The notes under the pieces were generated by a model. The model was not told where the DNA came from, did not search any database, and saw nothing but the letters and a program-made list of their open reading frames with translations. A stretch of 64,000 nt of DNA from Platycnemis pennipes (taxonomy: Eukaryota; Arthropoda; Insecta; Odonata; Platycnemididae): the NCBI GenBank assembly GCA_933228895.1, contig OW121856.1:104197027-104261026 (forward strand), written 5' to 3'. Position 1 is the stretch's first letter. Each line of letters begins with the position of its first letter. The position numbers were made by a program, and so were the translations under genes. Below, piece after piece: positions 55,031 to 64,000 of the stretch.

Positions 55031-55465
55031 AGTAAATACATCTACATCTACATAATACCCTGCAAGCCACCACGAGGGTGTGTGGCAGGGGGTGATTTCT
55101 CACCAAACATGCGCTACATAACATGCATTAAAAAGGAATAGTATTAATATAGTAGTCAGAACAACACTATTTAAAAAAAAAGATAGAAATTGCAAAGCAA
55201 ACATGCAAAACCATTCTGTTAGTAGGGTTAGCTTTAAGTACTCATACCAACATGCAGCTACCAATGCTATTCATTGCTACTCTCTGATAGGACACATTTA
55301 CCGTTATTCGTATCTCTAATTGTTCGAGGGAAAAAGGACATTTTCAATCTATCAGTTCGGCAATCAATTTCTCTAATTTTATGAATATGGTTTAGTTTGC
55401 CATAGTAAGTTGGGGTTCGTAAAATATTTTTAACATCACTGAAAATATTGCCTTGGAATAGTTGG
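55031..55465 (-). mobile_element. CR1/L2-like LINE tail, subfamily A (minus)
   Basis: ATACATCTACATCTACATAA, GCAAGCCACCACGAGGGTGT and CATGCAGCTACCAATGCTAT make it a close relative of 9991-10580 and of the tandem copies at 3.4-5 kb. The 5' truncation is in the NILRTPTYYGKLN region. It is inserted in the LINE fragment at 54569-55030. Confidence 0.85.
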
Positions 55466-55514
55466 TAAATAATCGTTAGGGACCATTTCCAGTTGGGGAT
55501 ATGTTGTATAAATT

Positions 55515-55912
55515 ACATCTTCATCCACACAATACCCTGCAAGCCACCATGAAGGTGGCTGGTAGGTGATGATTTCACACCAAACATGCATTACATGTCA
55601 TGAATAAAAAAGGATTGGTACGTAATAATATACGTTTAAACTTCACAATTTAAGAAAGAAAAAAAATAAAAAAGCAGGCATGCAATAATATGCTATTCGT
55701 TGGGTTATCTTAAAGTCCTTATTCCAACATGCAACAACCCCTGCTATCCATTGATAAACTCGTATTTATACTGCTGGATAGATTTACAGCTATTCATAAC
55801 CCTAAACGCACGAGGAAAGGAGGACATACGAATCCATCAGCTCGGCAATCAATTTCTCTAATTTTATGATTAAGGTCCAGTCTACCATAGTTTGTTGGAG
55901 TTCGCCAAATTT
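55515..55912 (-). mobile_element. CR1/L2-like LINE tail, subfamily A, diverged (minus)
   Basis: ACATCTTCATCCACACAATA, GCAAGCCACCATGAAGGTGG, then a body close to 53187-53720. The truncated coding remnant holds LIIKLEKLIAEL (read minus). It lies 50 bp after the previous copy, in the same orientation. Confidence 0.78.
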
Positions 55913-56538
55913 GTGCTCTGAAGTGGCGCAAAAGAAGTTCAGAGATGGGATTTGTGCAGCGGAGAGGAAGGGGAGTTCAAAAACTGTCGAAGTCTTTGTA
56001 ACTGCATTGCTACCTACTTGCATACTTGGCCAACTAAATAAAGTCTTTTCCAGCTGTTCGAAAGCTCAAATTTTAAATCCAACTAGTTGAAAGCTTGAAG
56101 CTCTTCATTTCGTCTCCAATCATGTCGTTTCGCTTAACTTAATGTCTTATATGCAGCCTTCTAGCCTCTTTAAGTTACCATCCACCTCACCAATCTCGCT
56201 TGGAATTTTTTTTGAATCCCTATCATCAATACTTATAAGGCTGGCGAACAAAATTGTGACGGAGTATTATCGATCTTCACGCCTGGAAGTATGGCAAAAA
56301 CGAATGGTTGAATCACAAGTCACGAGCGACGTGCAATTTTTTTACTTGCAGCAATGATAACAGAAATGTAAGAAGAATAAAATTAATCCACCCCCAAGCG
56401 CACCAAGTTCCTTACTTATCTGACGCTCTAAATGGTTATCAACAAAATGCAGTTCTTTTCCAGGATTTATTACTGTTAAATTTCGTGTACTCTTTTTAAG
56501 TGAAACGTTAGCCAAACTTTATAGAGTAAAACTTCGTT
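55913..56538. other. Unassigned stretch
   Basis: No recognisable feature. Confidence 0.4.
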
Positions 56539-56856
56539 AGGTTGTTGGTTGGTGATTTAGGGGAGGCGACCGACAGCTGAGGTCATTCGCGCCTAATAGG
56601 ATAGGTGGGTAATTGGAGTTTTCAGGTAAAGGAGGGAAGGATGGAGAGAAACCCGGCGTCGGAATTAGTCTACTCTTAGCGAAGGGCGCCAAGGGGACAA
56701 CGGCTTAACGTCCCATCCGACGGACGGAGTATTGAACCTCATTGCCCTCCACTAGGCACAAGTACGTACCGGTTTGCCACTGAAAAATCCGCCACTGCCG
56801 GGAATCGAACCTGGGCCCTCGGGATGTACGCGAGCCACCACACCAACCTCATCCCC
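56539..56856 (-). mobile_element. tRNA-derived SINE, family 1 (minus, near complete)
   Basis: Reverse complement: GTTGGTGTGGTGGCTCGCGT (A-box region), GGTTCGATTCCCGGCAGTGG (a perfect B-box GGTTCGATTCC), then a body with GACGTTAAGCCGTTGTCCCC, ending in GACCTCAGCTGTCGG. This is the best-preserved member of family 1 and defines its tRNA-like head. Confidence 0.85.
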
Positions 56857-57254
56857 GTAAAACTTCGTTTAGTTTGATTTGGTTCTTATAATGGCTTGAG
56901 TATACACTGTAAAAAGTTTATCTGGTCTTCAGTGCGATCTGAATTTAAACACTGTCTGATTTTACGGTAGTGGTCTAAATCTAAGACTCAACGTGCGTGA
57001 AAACCAGACACACCTCCGTCTTATTTTAAGAACTTCACAACAGCATATTGAAAATAATATGGTTGTGATCTAAAATTCAGATCACCCGGGCTGAAAATAA
57101 GCAAGCCATGGTTGGCTCCGCAATTGTAGCTAACCTGCCAATAGCAGAGACTGATGGGTGGAGCGTAACCAGGGAGATGTAATTCAACAAGAATTATGAA
57201 GTGTAGATAAGTGAAAGAAGTCTAGTCAAATTATCTGGTGACAAGATGGCCTAT

Positions 57255-57345
57255 CCCCATCCTATCCCCATGCCTTCCATTCCTATCCTTATACCTTTCC
57301 TCCCGGTCTGAAGCGCCTATTAGTGCGGAAACAGACTTGAAAACA
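57255..57345 (+). mobile_element. SINE family 1, 3' fragment
   Basis: CCTATCCTTATACC, then CGGTCTGAAGCGCCTATTAG and GCGGAAACAGACTTG match the tail of 10585-10882 (GGACTGAAGCGCCTGATAAT). It is inside the TA-flanked element. Confidence 0.65.
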
Positions 57346-57908
57346 CCCATGAATAGTCAAATTTTATTGTAAGGTGAAATATGTTTCGTGCGATGAATTA
57401 ATGGTGTGAGAATGTGGCGTTGATACTTCGTTTGTTTGCAGAAGGGAGTCATTTGTATCTGAGTGACGTATCCTGAGACTAAACTTCCTTATTTTGTCTA
57501 CATGGCAGGGTTGTAAGAACTAAAAAATAGTCGCCCTCGTCAAGAGACAGTTCCTGCCTTGGTTTGTAGATGCTGGCACATATCTTTGGTATCGAAGACT
57601 TTGTATGGATTACTTTGTTTCCCATAAAAGTACAAATTTTCATATTATCTTTGAAGTTATTGTTAATGTGTTCCCATTTCAGTCCTGAAATCTTTTTCAA
57701 TGGAAATTCTATGATTTACGTTTGCTCTATCGAAGAATTTAGTCAGTAAAACAGTATCATCGAGTATAAATATGAAACGTTAGGGTTTTGGTTTGTGCTC
57801 GTGTGAAGTGTTTAAATGTGTATTATTTATGATTAGACATCCCATAAAAGTAGGCTTTAATTTAAATAGCAACCCGCATTGTTGCGCGGGACTTATTTTA
57901 AGATAAGA

Positions 57909-57951
57909 CCATGCTGAATTTAAGACAGCCCTGGTCTTAAATTCAGCATGG
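57909..57951. repeat. Perfect 17-bp inverted repeat with 9-base loop
   Basis: CCATGCTGAATTTAAGA and TCTTAAATTCAGCATGG around CAGCCCTGG. The sequence to the right of it recurs at about 58065-58137, so the palindrome arose in a duplicated zone. Confidence 0.95.
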
Positions 57952-58248
57952 GCGTATCTTAAATTGAGTCCCACCTGGTCTGATTTTCAGTCCTGCACCT
58001 GACTTAAAATAATACCCTCAAAGTAGGCTTGAATATTAGTAGCTGTACAGTATCAGACTAGGGCTGTCTTAAATTCAGCATAGGCCAAACTTAAAATAAG
58101 TCCCACCTGGTCTGACTTTCAGTCCTTCACCTGCCATATTTTTAGACAAGATATTAGTGCTGAATTTACACAAACACTGTCTTAAAAATGTTGCATCTGA
58201 AATTCAGATCGCTTTTGTACCTTAAAGTCAGTTGAACATTTTACAGTA

Positions 58249-59429
58249 TGAAGTCGGGACAGCTCTACTGGACTCTTTTTTTTCATAAAATGCTGTTATG
58301 TGCAGCAAGGATCTTTTCGTCGGTAGATAGTGTTTTTTTGTTGGGGAGTTTATTTATTTTGTGGGTGCACCGTTGAGATATGAATCCGGAAAGAACCGAA
58401 CAGCGGATTATCCCTGTTTCCCGATCATCCGGTGCACCATTTACCAGTCATTAACGCGGAAAATCGGGAGTTCACTGCTTGTATTGTGGTGGAAGTTACA
58501 GAGGTACATACCATTTTTCCTGACCTGAGCGATGATATATTATTTTAAAATTCTCTTTCCGAGCACAAACCAGCTTGAGATTTCCACCGACACTCAACTT
58601 TTCAAAAAAAAAAAAGAACAGAAACACCTTCCTCGCCGTCTTTTCTTTTTTTTTTTCCTCCTTCTCTTTCAGTGCATGAATCTTTGTGACCGTAAATCTT
58701 GACCTCATTTCTCAATTAATTTGTATGTATTCGCGTAATTCTCTCCCCTCCTGCACTTCAGTATTAGGACAGCATTTTCAACGTTGTAACTATATTTGAG
58801 CCAGATGTATTTTTACCATTTGATCCATTTATTTATTTTTTTCGGGACATTTTCCAACCACATATGCGGTAACCCACTTCGTTGCATATGCTGACAACTC
58901 ATTTTCTGCATCCTTACCTCGTGCCCTTCTCCGTTAATATTCCTTATGTAAATTTATAATAGCACTGTGCCGCTGCACATTAAATCTTTTACGACTTTAT
59001 GGGACAAAGTTCATGTTGGTAAAGATGATAACAAAAATATAATATTGCACTAAAACTTAAATTAGTTCTTCTTCTTCTAGCTTTCCAGGTTTAGGCAAAT
59101 TTCCTCTACCGGCTTCACCATCGTAATCTCGGTCTTTCAACACTTCTTCTCACAAAAGACTTATACTCTGTACTATACTATACCTTTCTGGAAATCCTTT
59201 CTAAAGGCATGCACTCAACATGTTCTTTCCATCTGTCTTTGTAATTAGCTGCTACTGGTTGTACTTCTAATTCTTGCCTTATGTCTTCGTTTTTTATGTG
59301 GTCCAGGCGTGTACAGTCTTTCGGAGATCTAAGGAATTTGATTTCAGACGTTTAAATATGTTTGGGATAATTAATTTCAAGCATTAAAAATAAACTTCAA
59401 ATGTTCTACAGTCCACTTATTTTAATGTA
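58249..59429. other. Unassigned AT-rich stretch
   Basis: It contains A- and T-homopolymers near 58605 and 58645. No gene recognised. Confidence 0.4.
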
Positions 59430-60032
59430 AAACTTGAAGAGGTGAAAGAGTTCTGTTACTTAGGAAGCCGAATAACCAACGATGGACGAAGGAAGAAAGA
59501 AATAGTGAGTAGTACAGCCCTGGCAAAGAGGGCATTCTATCAAAAGAAGAATCTACTTAAAGCTGGAAATAAAAACGTAAAAGTAAGGAAACAGTTTAAC
59601 AGAACATACATGTGGAGCATGTTTCTTTACAGCAGTGAGAATGGACGATGAGAGCAACGGAGAAGAAAAGGGTGGAAGCATTTGAAATATGGTGCTACAG
59701 AAGAATGCTGAAGATTAAATGGATCGACCGAGTAAGTAGGAAGTCCTAAGAAGAGTAGGCGAAAAGAGAAGTCTGCTGACAACTCTAAAAATAAGAAGGG
59801 AAAACTTAATCGGCCATATCTTGAGACACGATGGCCTGATGAAGACTATCGTCGAGGGAAAAGTGAACGGGAAGAACGTCAAAGGCAGCCCTCGTATGAT
59901 GTATGGAAAAAGTGATGAAAGATGTGAAAGAGTGGAATTGCGTTAGTATGAAGAGGTTGGCCGATAGAAGAATCAATTGGAGAGCTGCGTCAAACTAATC
60001 CTAGGATTGTTAACCAGTGATGATGATAATGA
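59430..60032 (+). mobile_element. RTE-like LINE, 5'-truncated 3' fragment
   Basis: This encodes LEEVKEFCYLGSRITNDGR, RAFYQKKNLLKAG, MWSMFLYSSE, then after a frameshift EAFEIWCYRRMLKIKWIDRV, GHILRHDGLMKTIVEGKVN and NWRAASN. It ends in CCTAGGATTGTTAACC and a TGATGATGATAATGA tail. Several frameshifts make it a pseudogene. Confidence 0.9.
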
Positions 60033-60182
60033 ATGCATACGACACGTGTTTCAAATGATTTTACGGTGCGACGTTGATGTAATCAGAAGTAAGAGTAACA
60101 CAGTTTTTATGTTTTGAATTGCTCTACTTCAAATCTGAATTCGTGACACGAAAGCATAAAACCGTATGACATACCACCAAAG

Positions 60183-60302
60183 TATTGCCCAGGCAAAGAG
60201 GGCATTCTATCAAAAGAAGAATCTACTTACAGCTGGAAATAAAAACGTAAAAGTAAGGAAACAGTTTAACAGAACATACATCTGGAGCATGTTTCTTTAC
60301 AG
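60183..60302 (+). mobile_element. RTE internal fragment duplicated from 59512-59632
   Basis: 120 bp (GCAAAGAGGGCATTCTATCA, AACGTAAAAGTAAGGAAACAG, GGAGCATGTTTCTTTACAGC) nearly identical to 59512-59632, including private variants (AAATAAAAACGTAAAAG) that other copies lack. It has neither a 5' nor a 3' LINE end, so it was not made by ordinary retrotransposition. Confidence 0.85.
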
Positions 60303-61844
60303 CTCCTGAATTCGCCTCTTCATTCAAATGTCTAGCAATCCACCATGTCGTTCCTCTATCGAAGCGCTCGATAAGCGAAAATTCCATCGCTGCAAAGATC
60401 GAGCCAGAATGACATTTGTAACGAGAGCTTTCAGAGATGCAACAAGCTATCTGTTCGCAGCACTTCAAGTAGCAGCAGTGTTTAAAATCGGTCCATCCTC
60501 CGTAAACCGAAACAATTGTCTTTGATGTAAGAACCCTCGGGAGTGAAAAAAATAGATCTCTTATTTTGACGCCAAACGGCATTGAAAACCTTCGTTTTTT
60601 TCTTTATATTCTCTGGCTTCTTTCCTTCCACTTCGACTTCGCAGTCCACTCTAAAACTTCTCATTTCGCTCAACGAATGTTTTTAATTCGGGTGCTGCAT
60701 CCTTTTCCTCCTTCCTCCTTTTTTCCGACTCCTGAAAAATTACGGAAAAAAAACGAGGAAAAAATGTCCGTATCTTTAGGAAGCCTGAAAGATCGTCTGT
60801 CCCTCGATCTCTGTTTCTCTTTCTCTCTCTCCTTCCCTAATAAAATTTCTCCCTGGGCCTTTCCTCTGCGGCTTACTTCCTCGGCGAAACCTCCTTCAAG
60901 ACTCCTCACCGCCTCCAAAAATTCCCATCCTCCGACTCGTCTTTATCTCACTCACACCGCCACCCAAGTTCCGCCTCTCCCCACCCTTCGGATCACGCTG
61001 CTTCCTCCACCCTGAGAAGAGTCATTCCTCTTCTTGCCCTTGCCCCCTTTGCCCCACCAAACACTGCCCACCGCGCCCCCGAATCCCAACCCCCTTGAAC
61101 CCTTGCTTTTCGAGAAAGAACTCCCCACCCATACTTTCCACTTGGCCTTTTTTCCTTCCCACCCTCCCCCTCCTCACGAACCCTTCTTATCTCACCCACT
61201 CCTTTGCCCCATCTTTTCTCTCCTCCCCCTCCTCGTAACCCCTTTTCCCTACACTCTCCTCTTCCCTTCAACCCCCAAAGGAGCAACCCAAGTAGGTTTT
61301 TATCTTCTACAAAACTACAAAGTCTCATAAAAGCCCCCTCTTTAAAAAAAATAAAATGAGGAGTGTTCGGAGGGGGTGGGGGGGGGGGAGAGCCGGGGTG
61401 GAGTGGGTGGGGATGGGGAGGGAAGAGGGAAAACTCGGCTCTGTGTGGAGAGCCGGAGGCAGATGTATCAGATGCTGGATTTTCGTGTGGTTTGGGGGAG
61501 GTCGGGGAGAAAGGGGATGGAAGAGAACAAAAAGGATTGCAGGTTCTTTGCTGTGTGAATCCCAGGCCCTCGAGGGGTTTTTACGCGACCATATTACCGT
61601 GGATCGCGGAAGCAATGCACTATTTTTTCATTCGTCTTTCGGGGAAGCGACAGAACGTGATTGGCTGAATATGGGCACCCTACAAAAGGCTGTGGTGGGA
61701 GTCGTGAAGCACGGTGGGTCATAGGGGGAAGGGTATAGGGCGTTTCCCTGTCGGAATATCAAACGAGGTTGTCAGGGAGGGTACTTGTGTTGGAGCTGGA
61801 GTGTTGGAGATGGAAATTGGTAGCCACCTTTCAATTTTAAAAGC
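60303..61844. other. Pyrimidine-rich then purine-rich GC island
   Basis: 60560-61320 is C+T-rich on the plus strand, switching at about 61355 to G-rich (G-run at 61380-61390). Proline- and glycine-rich frames here (60566-61015, 61034-61330, 61356-61724) are compositional. No supported gene. Confidence 0.4.
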
Positions 61845-61960
61845 GCTGCGTGTTGGATACCTCGAAAATTGCCGGAGATAAAGGTTTCCCGGACCGCGAT
61901 TTGAGTCGGGAACCTTTGGTTCGAATGGCAAATACTCTACACAGGATTTACCCTTAACCA
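61845..61960 (-). mobile_element. tRNA-derived SINE head (minus)
   Basis: The reverse complement reads TGTAGAGTATTTGCCATTCG then GGTTCCCGACTCAAATCGCG, a tRNA-like A-box/B-box pair with the same CCAAAGGTTCCCGAxTC arrangement as SINE family 2 heads. The body is not clear. Confidence 0.5.
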
Positions 61961-62139
61961 GTAGCAGAGCAGAATTTACCAATTTTATTTAGGAGTAGTG
62001 ATCCCTAAAAGAAAGATATTTATATCTACGGGAGGTCCTTGTCATTCACGATTATTCCATCATGAATAGCATTCGTTGGTTCTTAGAAGTCACCGTCCAT
62101 AAATAAAGATTCTGTGGTCTAACGGATAACTACTTACAA

Positions 62140-62225
62140 CATATTTGCGTTGAAGATTGAAGGAGGAAAATATCTTCTTGGTCAGGAATAGAACCTCGGG
62201 TGTATGAATTTCGAAGACATGCTGG
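62140..62225 (-). mobile_element. Possible SINE head (minus)
   Basis: Reverse complement GATATCCAGCATGTCTTCG then CGAGGTTCTATTCCTGACC resembles a tRNA D-arm/T-arm pair. Weak evidence. Confidence 0.3.
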
Positions 62226-62429
62226 ATATCGCATCGTATGAGTTATATATTTTTTATTTTAAAGAGAGAAAACCACATACAACAATGATGCCATTTTATA
62301 GTGGTCAATAACAGTAGGTACATACATTTTATAACATATACAAGAAGAAAAATAAAATAAAAGTAACAGGAAACAAATAGTAGGGAATTGCTATTCTGGC
62401 GTCAGATGCTAAATAGAAAGGCTTATGAA

Positions 62430-62880
62430 CTATTTAATAGGGAGTGCAAAGGGATCAATGTGTTGTGGGAGGGAGTTCAATAGAGAGGAGAGACGGAAGG
62501 AAAGAGAACGTTTAGTAATCGAAAGTCTGGGAGTGGGCACATGGGGTAAAGGATGAGAACGAAAGGTGGGGCGGGTAGGAAATTTAAAGTTGACAAAGGA
62601 GAGCAAATCGGGGAAGTCGATGGTGGAATTGAGAATATTATAGATAAGTTTTAAGTCTGCTGTGTGTCTGAGGGTGCTAACATTAGGGATGGAGAGGGAG
62701 GAGAGATTAGTATTGGTGGACATATTACGAAAATGTGGTAATCTATTTTTCACTATTTTAGCAAAGAAATTGCAGACAAAGTTCAGAGATGAGAGATTAG
62801 TTTGAGGAGGGATTAACCAGATGGGCCAAAATATGTAGTAATCACTTAAGGATAGGTATGAGAGAGTAAGGGGAAGGTAT
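62430..62880 (-). mobile_element. LINE C-terminal fragment, fourth family
   Basis: The minus strand is open from about 62880 to the stop before 62430, about 150 codons. It reads SLSDYYIFWPIWLIPPQTN, SSLNFVCNFFAKIVKN, then RHTADLKLIYNILNSTID, FPDLLSFVNFKFPTR and SLLNSLPQHIDPF. The 'R-AD---Y--LN--ID-P-LL--VNF--P-R' pattern is the standard end of insect non-LTR ORF2 proteins (R1/Jockey/I group). Below 62430 lies an AT-rich probable 3' UTR to about 62245. The frame is intact to its own stop, so this copy is less decayed than most; the 5' part is missing. Confidence 0.8.
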
Positions 62881-62885
62881 TAGCT

Positions 62886-62946
62886 GATATTAGTATTGAG
62901 TGGAGAGCTGTTTAATGCCAATATAAGGATTGTTGACTGATTATGG
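62886..62946 (+). mobile_element. RTE-like 3'-terminal fragment, diverged
   Basis: AGTATTGAGTGGAGAGCTG then AAGGATTGTTGACTGAT and TATGGTGA correspond to the last codons (RRIEWRAA) and the 3' end of the RTE family. It is 61 bp. Confidence 0.5.
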
Positions 62947-62976
62947 TGAATATAGTTATCTCTATGGAATTTGAGG

Positions 62977-63235
62977 GTCGTGGTGGCTTAGTGGGTAGAG
63001 CACTGAGCTACTGACCGGAGGGTCCCGAGTTCAAATCCCCATCTAAAATCCTCGCGATTCGATTTTCTGTGTGTCAGAACTTCGTAGGAAATTGCAAGTG
63101 GCCCGGGGAAAGGAACTGTCCCCTCTACCCTGAATGTGTGAATTTCACACGCCATTGACTTAGTACGAGGTGAGCTCTACTCTCACCTATCAAAGACCAA
63201 CCTTCGGGCTTAATCACTGAATGAGTGAGAGTGAC
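62977..63235 (+). mobile_element. tRNA-derived SINE, family 2 (plus, most complete)
   Basis: The head GTGGCTTAGTGGGTAGAGC (A-box) and GAGTTCAAATCCCC (B-box-like) is followed by a body with GGCCCGGGGAAAGGAACTGT, GTGTGAATTTCACACGCC and AACCTTCGGGCTTAATCACT, ending GAATGAGTGAGAG. The body is shared with 8878-9108 (reversed) and the split copy at 31005/31980. Confidence 0.82.
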
Positions 63236-64000
63236 ACATGGAACTTAACTGCTGTATAAACATTGATAAAACATATTCAATAAAAGCTTACGTATGTAAT
63301 TTGAAGACACAAAAAAGTCCTCATGGTTAATACAATTCCTTGAAATCAATTTCAATTCCTGATTGCTCTGCATAGATCTTTCACATTCCCCCTTTTGTGT
63401 TATACAGCTCTACAGATTTAGATGTTTCCAACCAAATGTTCGTCACTTTTGTTTAACTCCTCCGCTTGCTCCTCGTTCCATAACCCATGGCTGTAAATCT
63501 CTTGCGGAATTTGTAATAAAGATTTTGTTTGCAGGTCGGACGTTTATTGCATAATGCATGACCCTGGCTCGGTCGTGATAAGATTCAAAATCGTCTTGAT
63601 AATATTGAGCGTTGTTCTTTTGCGCAAACAATTTCATCGAACCACTGGGCCGAAATAAAAATGTGGCACACGTCTCGACATGGCTTTTGCAGCTTTCTAT
63701 GGCATGAGTTTGACGTCGGGATGAGTCCACATACCCTTTTATGCGATATTTGGAGCTCGCGAGCAGCATATAAAGTGGAAGTGCGCTCGTAGCGGGGTCG
63801 AGGCAAGGGCTCTCGCGAAACGGCGACCGGATCGTATGAAATTTCGAGAGCCCTGTTAATTAGCCTGGAAGTTAATAGCGGAACCCCTGCATAATATATA
63901 TTACGTCACATAGGGACCTAGCCCTTTCCTTGAAGCCCAGAGCAGTTAGGGTTTTACCCTCGTAGGTCAGCGTTGAGCTGGAGTCCCTTTCCTTAAAGCT
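63236..64000. other. Unassigned stretch
   Basis: A 108-codon minus-strand frame at 63443-63769 overlaps two others and is not recognised. No gene supported. Confidence 0.35.

Larger units (their letters stand above)
56905..58246. mobile_element. 1.34-kb inverted-repeat element flanked by TA
   Basis: The left end CACTGTAAAAAGTTTATCTG and the right end (reverse complement) CTGTAAAATGTTCAACTGAC are followed on both sides by GCGATCTGAATTT. TA sits just outside both (56903-56904, 58247-58248), as in Tc1/mariner-like insertions. The interior repeats CTTAAATTCAG and CTTAAAATAAG many times and includes a perfect 17-bp palindrome. No transposase was found. Confidence 0.65.

Noticed and set aside
54882..55124. 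80-codon frame as one gene
   Set aside because: It spans the junction of two unrelated LINE fragments, so it is a chance fusion.

Overview
The window looks like a gene-poor, repeat-saturated intergenic stretch of an arthropod nuclear genome, probably an insect. The reasons are an intact-looking Ty1/copia retrotransposon, many short 5'-truncated non-LTR retrotransposon tails of RTE and CR1/L2-like type, tRNA-derived SINEs, hAT and TTAA-type DNA transposons and several MITE families, on an AT-rich background with a few GC/pyrimidine-rich islands. I cannot name the species. I found no convincing host protein-coding gene, no free-standing tRNA or rRNA gene and no CRISPR. The bacterial notions of operon and ribosome binding site do not apply here.

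Layout. 0-8 kb: RTE and CR1-like LINE tails, including one CR1-like tail inserted into another and a 759-bp tandem duplication of a third, plus a foldback MITE (family M2). 7.8-13 kb: two copies of a 0.5-kb MITE (M1), SINEs, a CR1-like tail and a 0.56-kb MITE (M4). 15.0-18.4 kb: an M1 copy split by a 2,845-bp hAT transposon with an 8-bp target duplication, TAGGG-type termini, subterminal tandem repeats and a decayed transposase C-terminus. 18.4-24 kb: mostly unassigned, with an inverted-repeat element at 21 kb and a pyrimidine-rich island holding a promoter-like CRE+TATA pair. 24.1-26.2 kb: an M1 cluster, one copy split by an RTE insertion with an 11-bp target duplication. 31-32 kb: a SINE split by an 890-bp TTAA element that itself holds a 90-bp inverted-repeat insertion. 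33.8-36.9 kb: M2 copies, a palindromic derivative and another TIR element. 39.1-43.6 kb: a complete 4,453-bp copia element on the minus strand. 44-47.8 kb: LINE remnants, an M1 copy and a second TTAA element. 50.6-51.6 kb: a second pyrimidine-rich island. 52.8-58.2 kb: a 365-bp hAT MITE, five LINE or SINE fragments and a 1.34-kb element rich in inverted repeats. 59.4-63.2 kb: RTE fragments, a third pyrimidine-rich island, a different LINE tail and a SINE.

The elements form a readable stratigraphy: M1 is older than the hAT and RTE insertions that break it, SINE2 is older than the TTAA element, and the copia element is the youngest because its two 177-bp LTRs are identical by eye. The only near-complete protein set is copia Gag, protease, integrase, RT and RNase H, broken twice by one-base excesses in A-runs. 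All family calls come from reading the sequence; none was tested by a database search.
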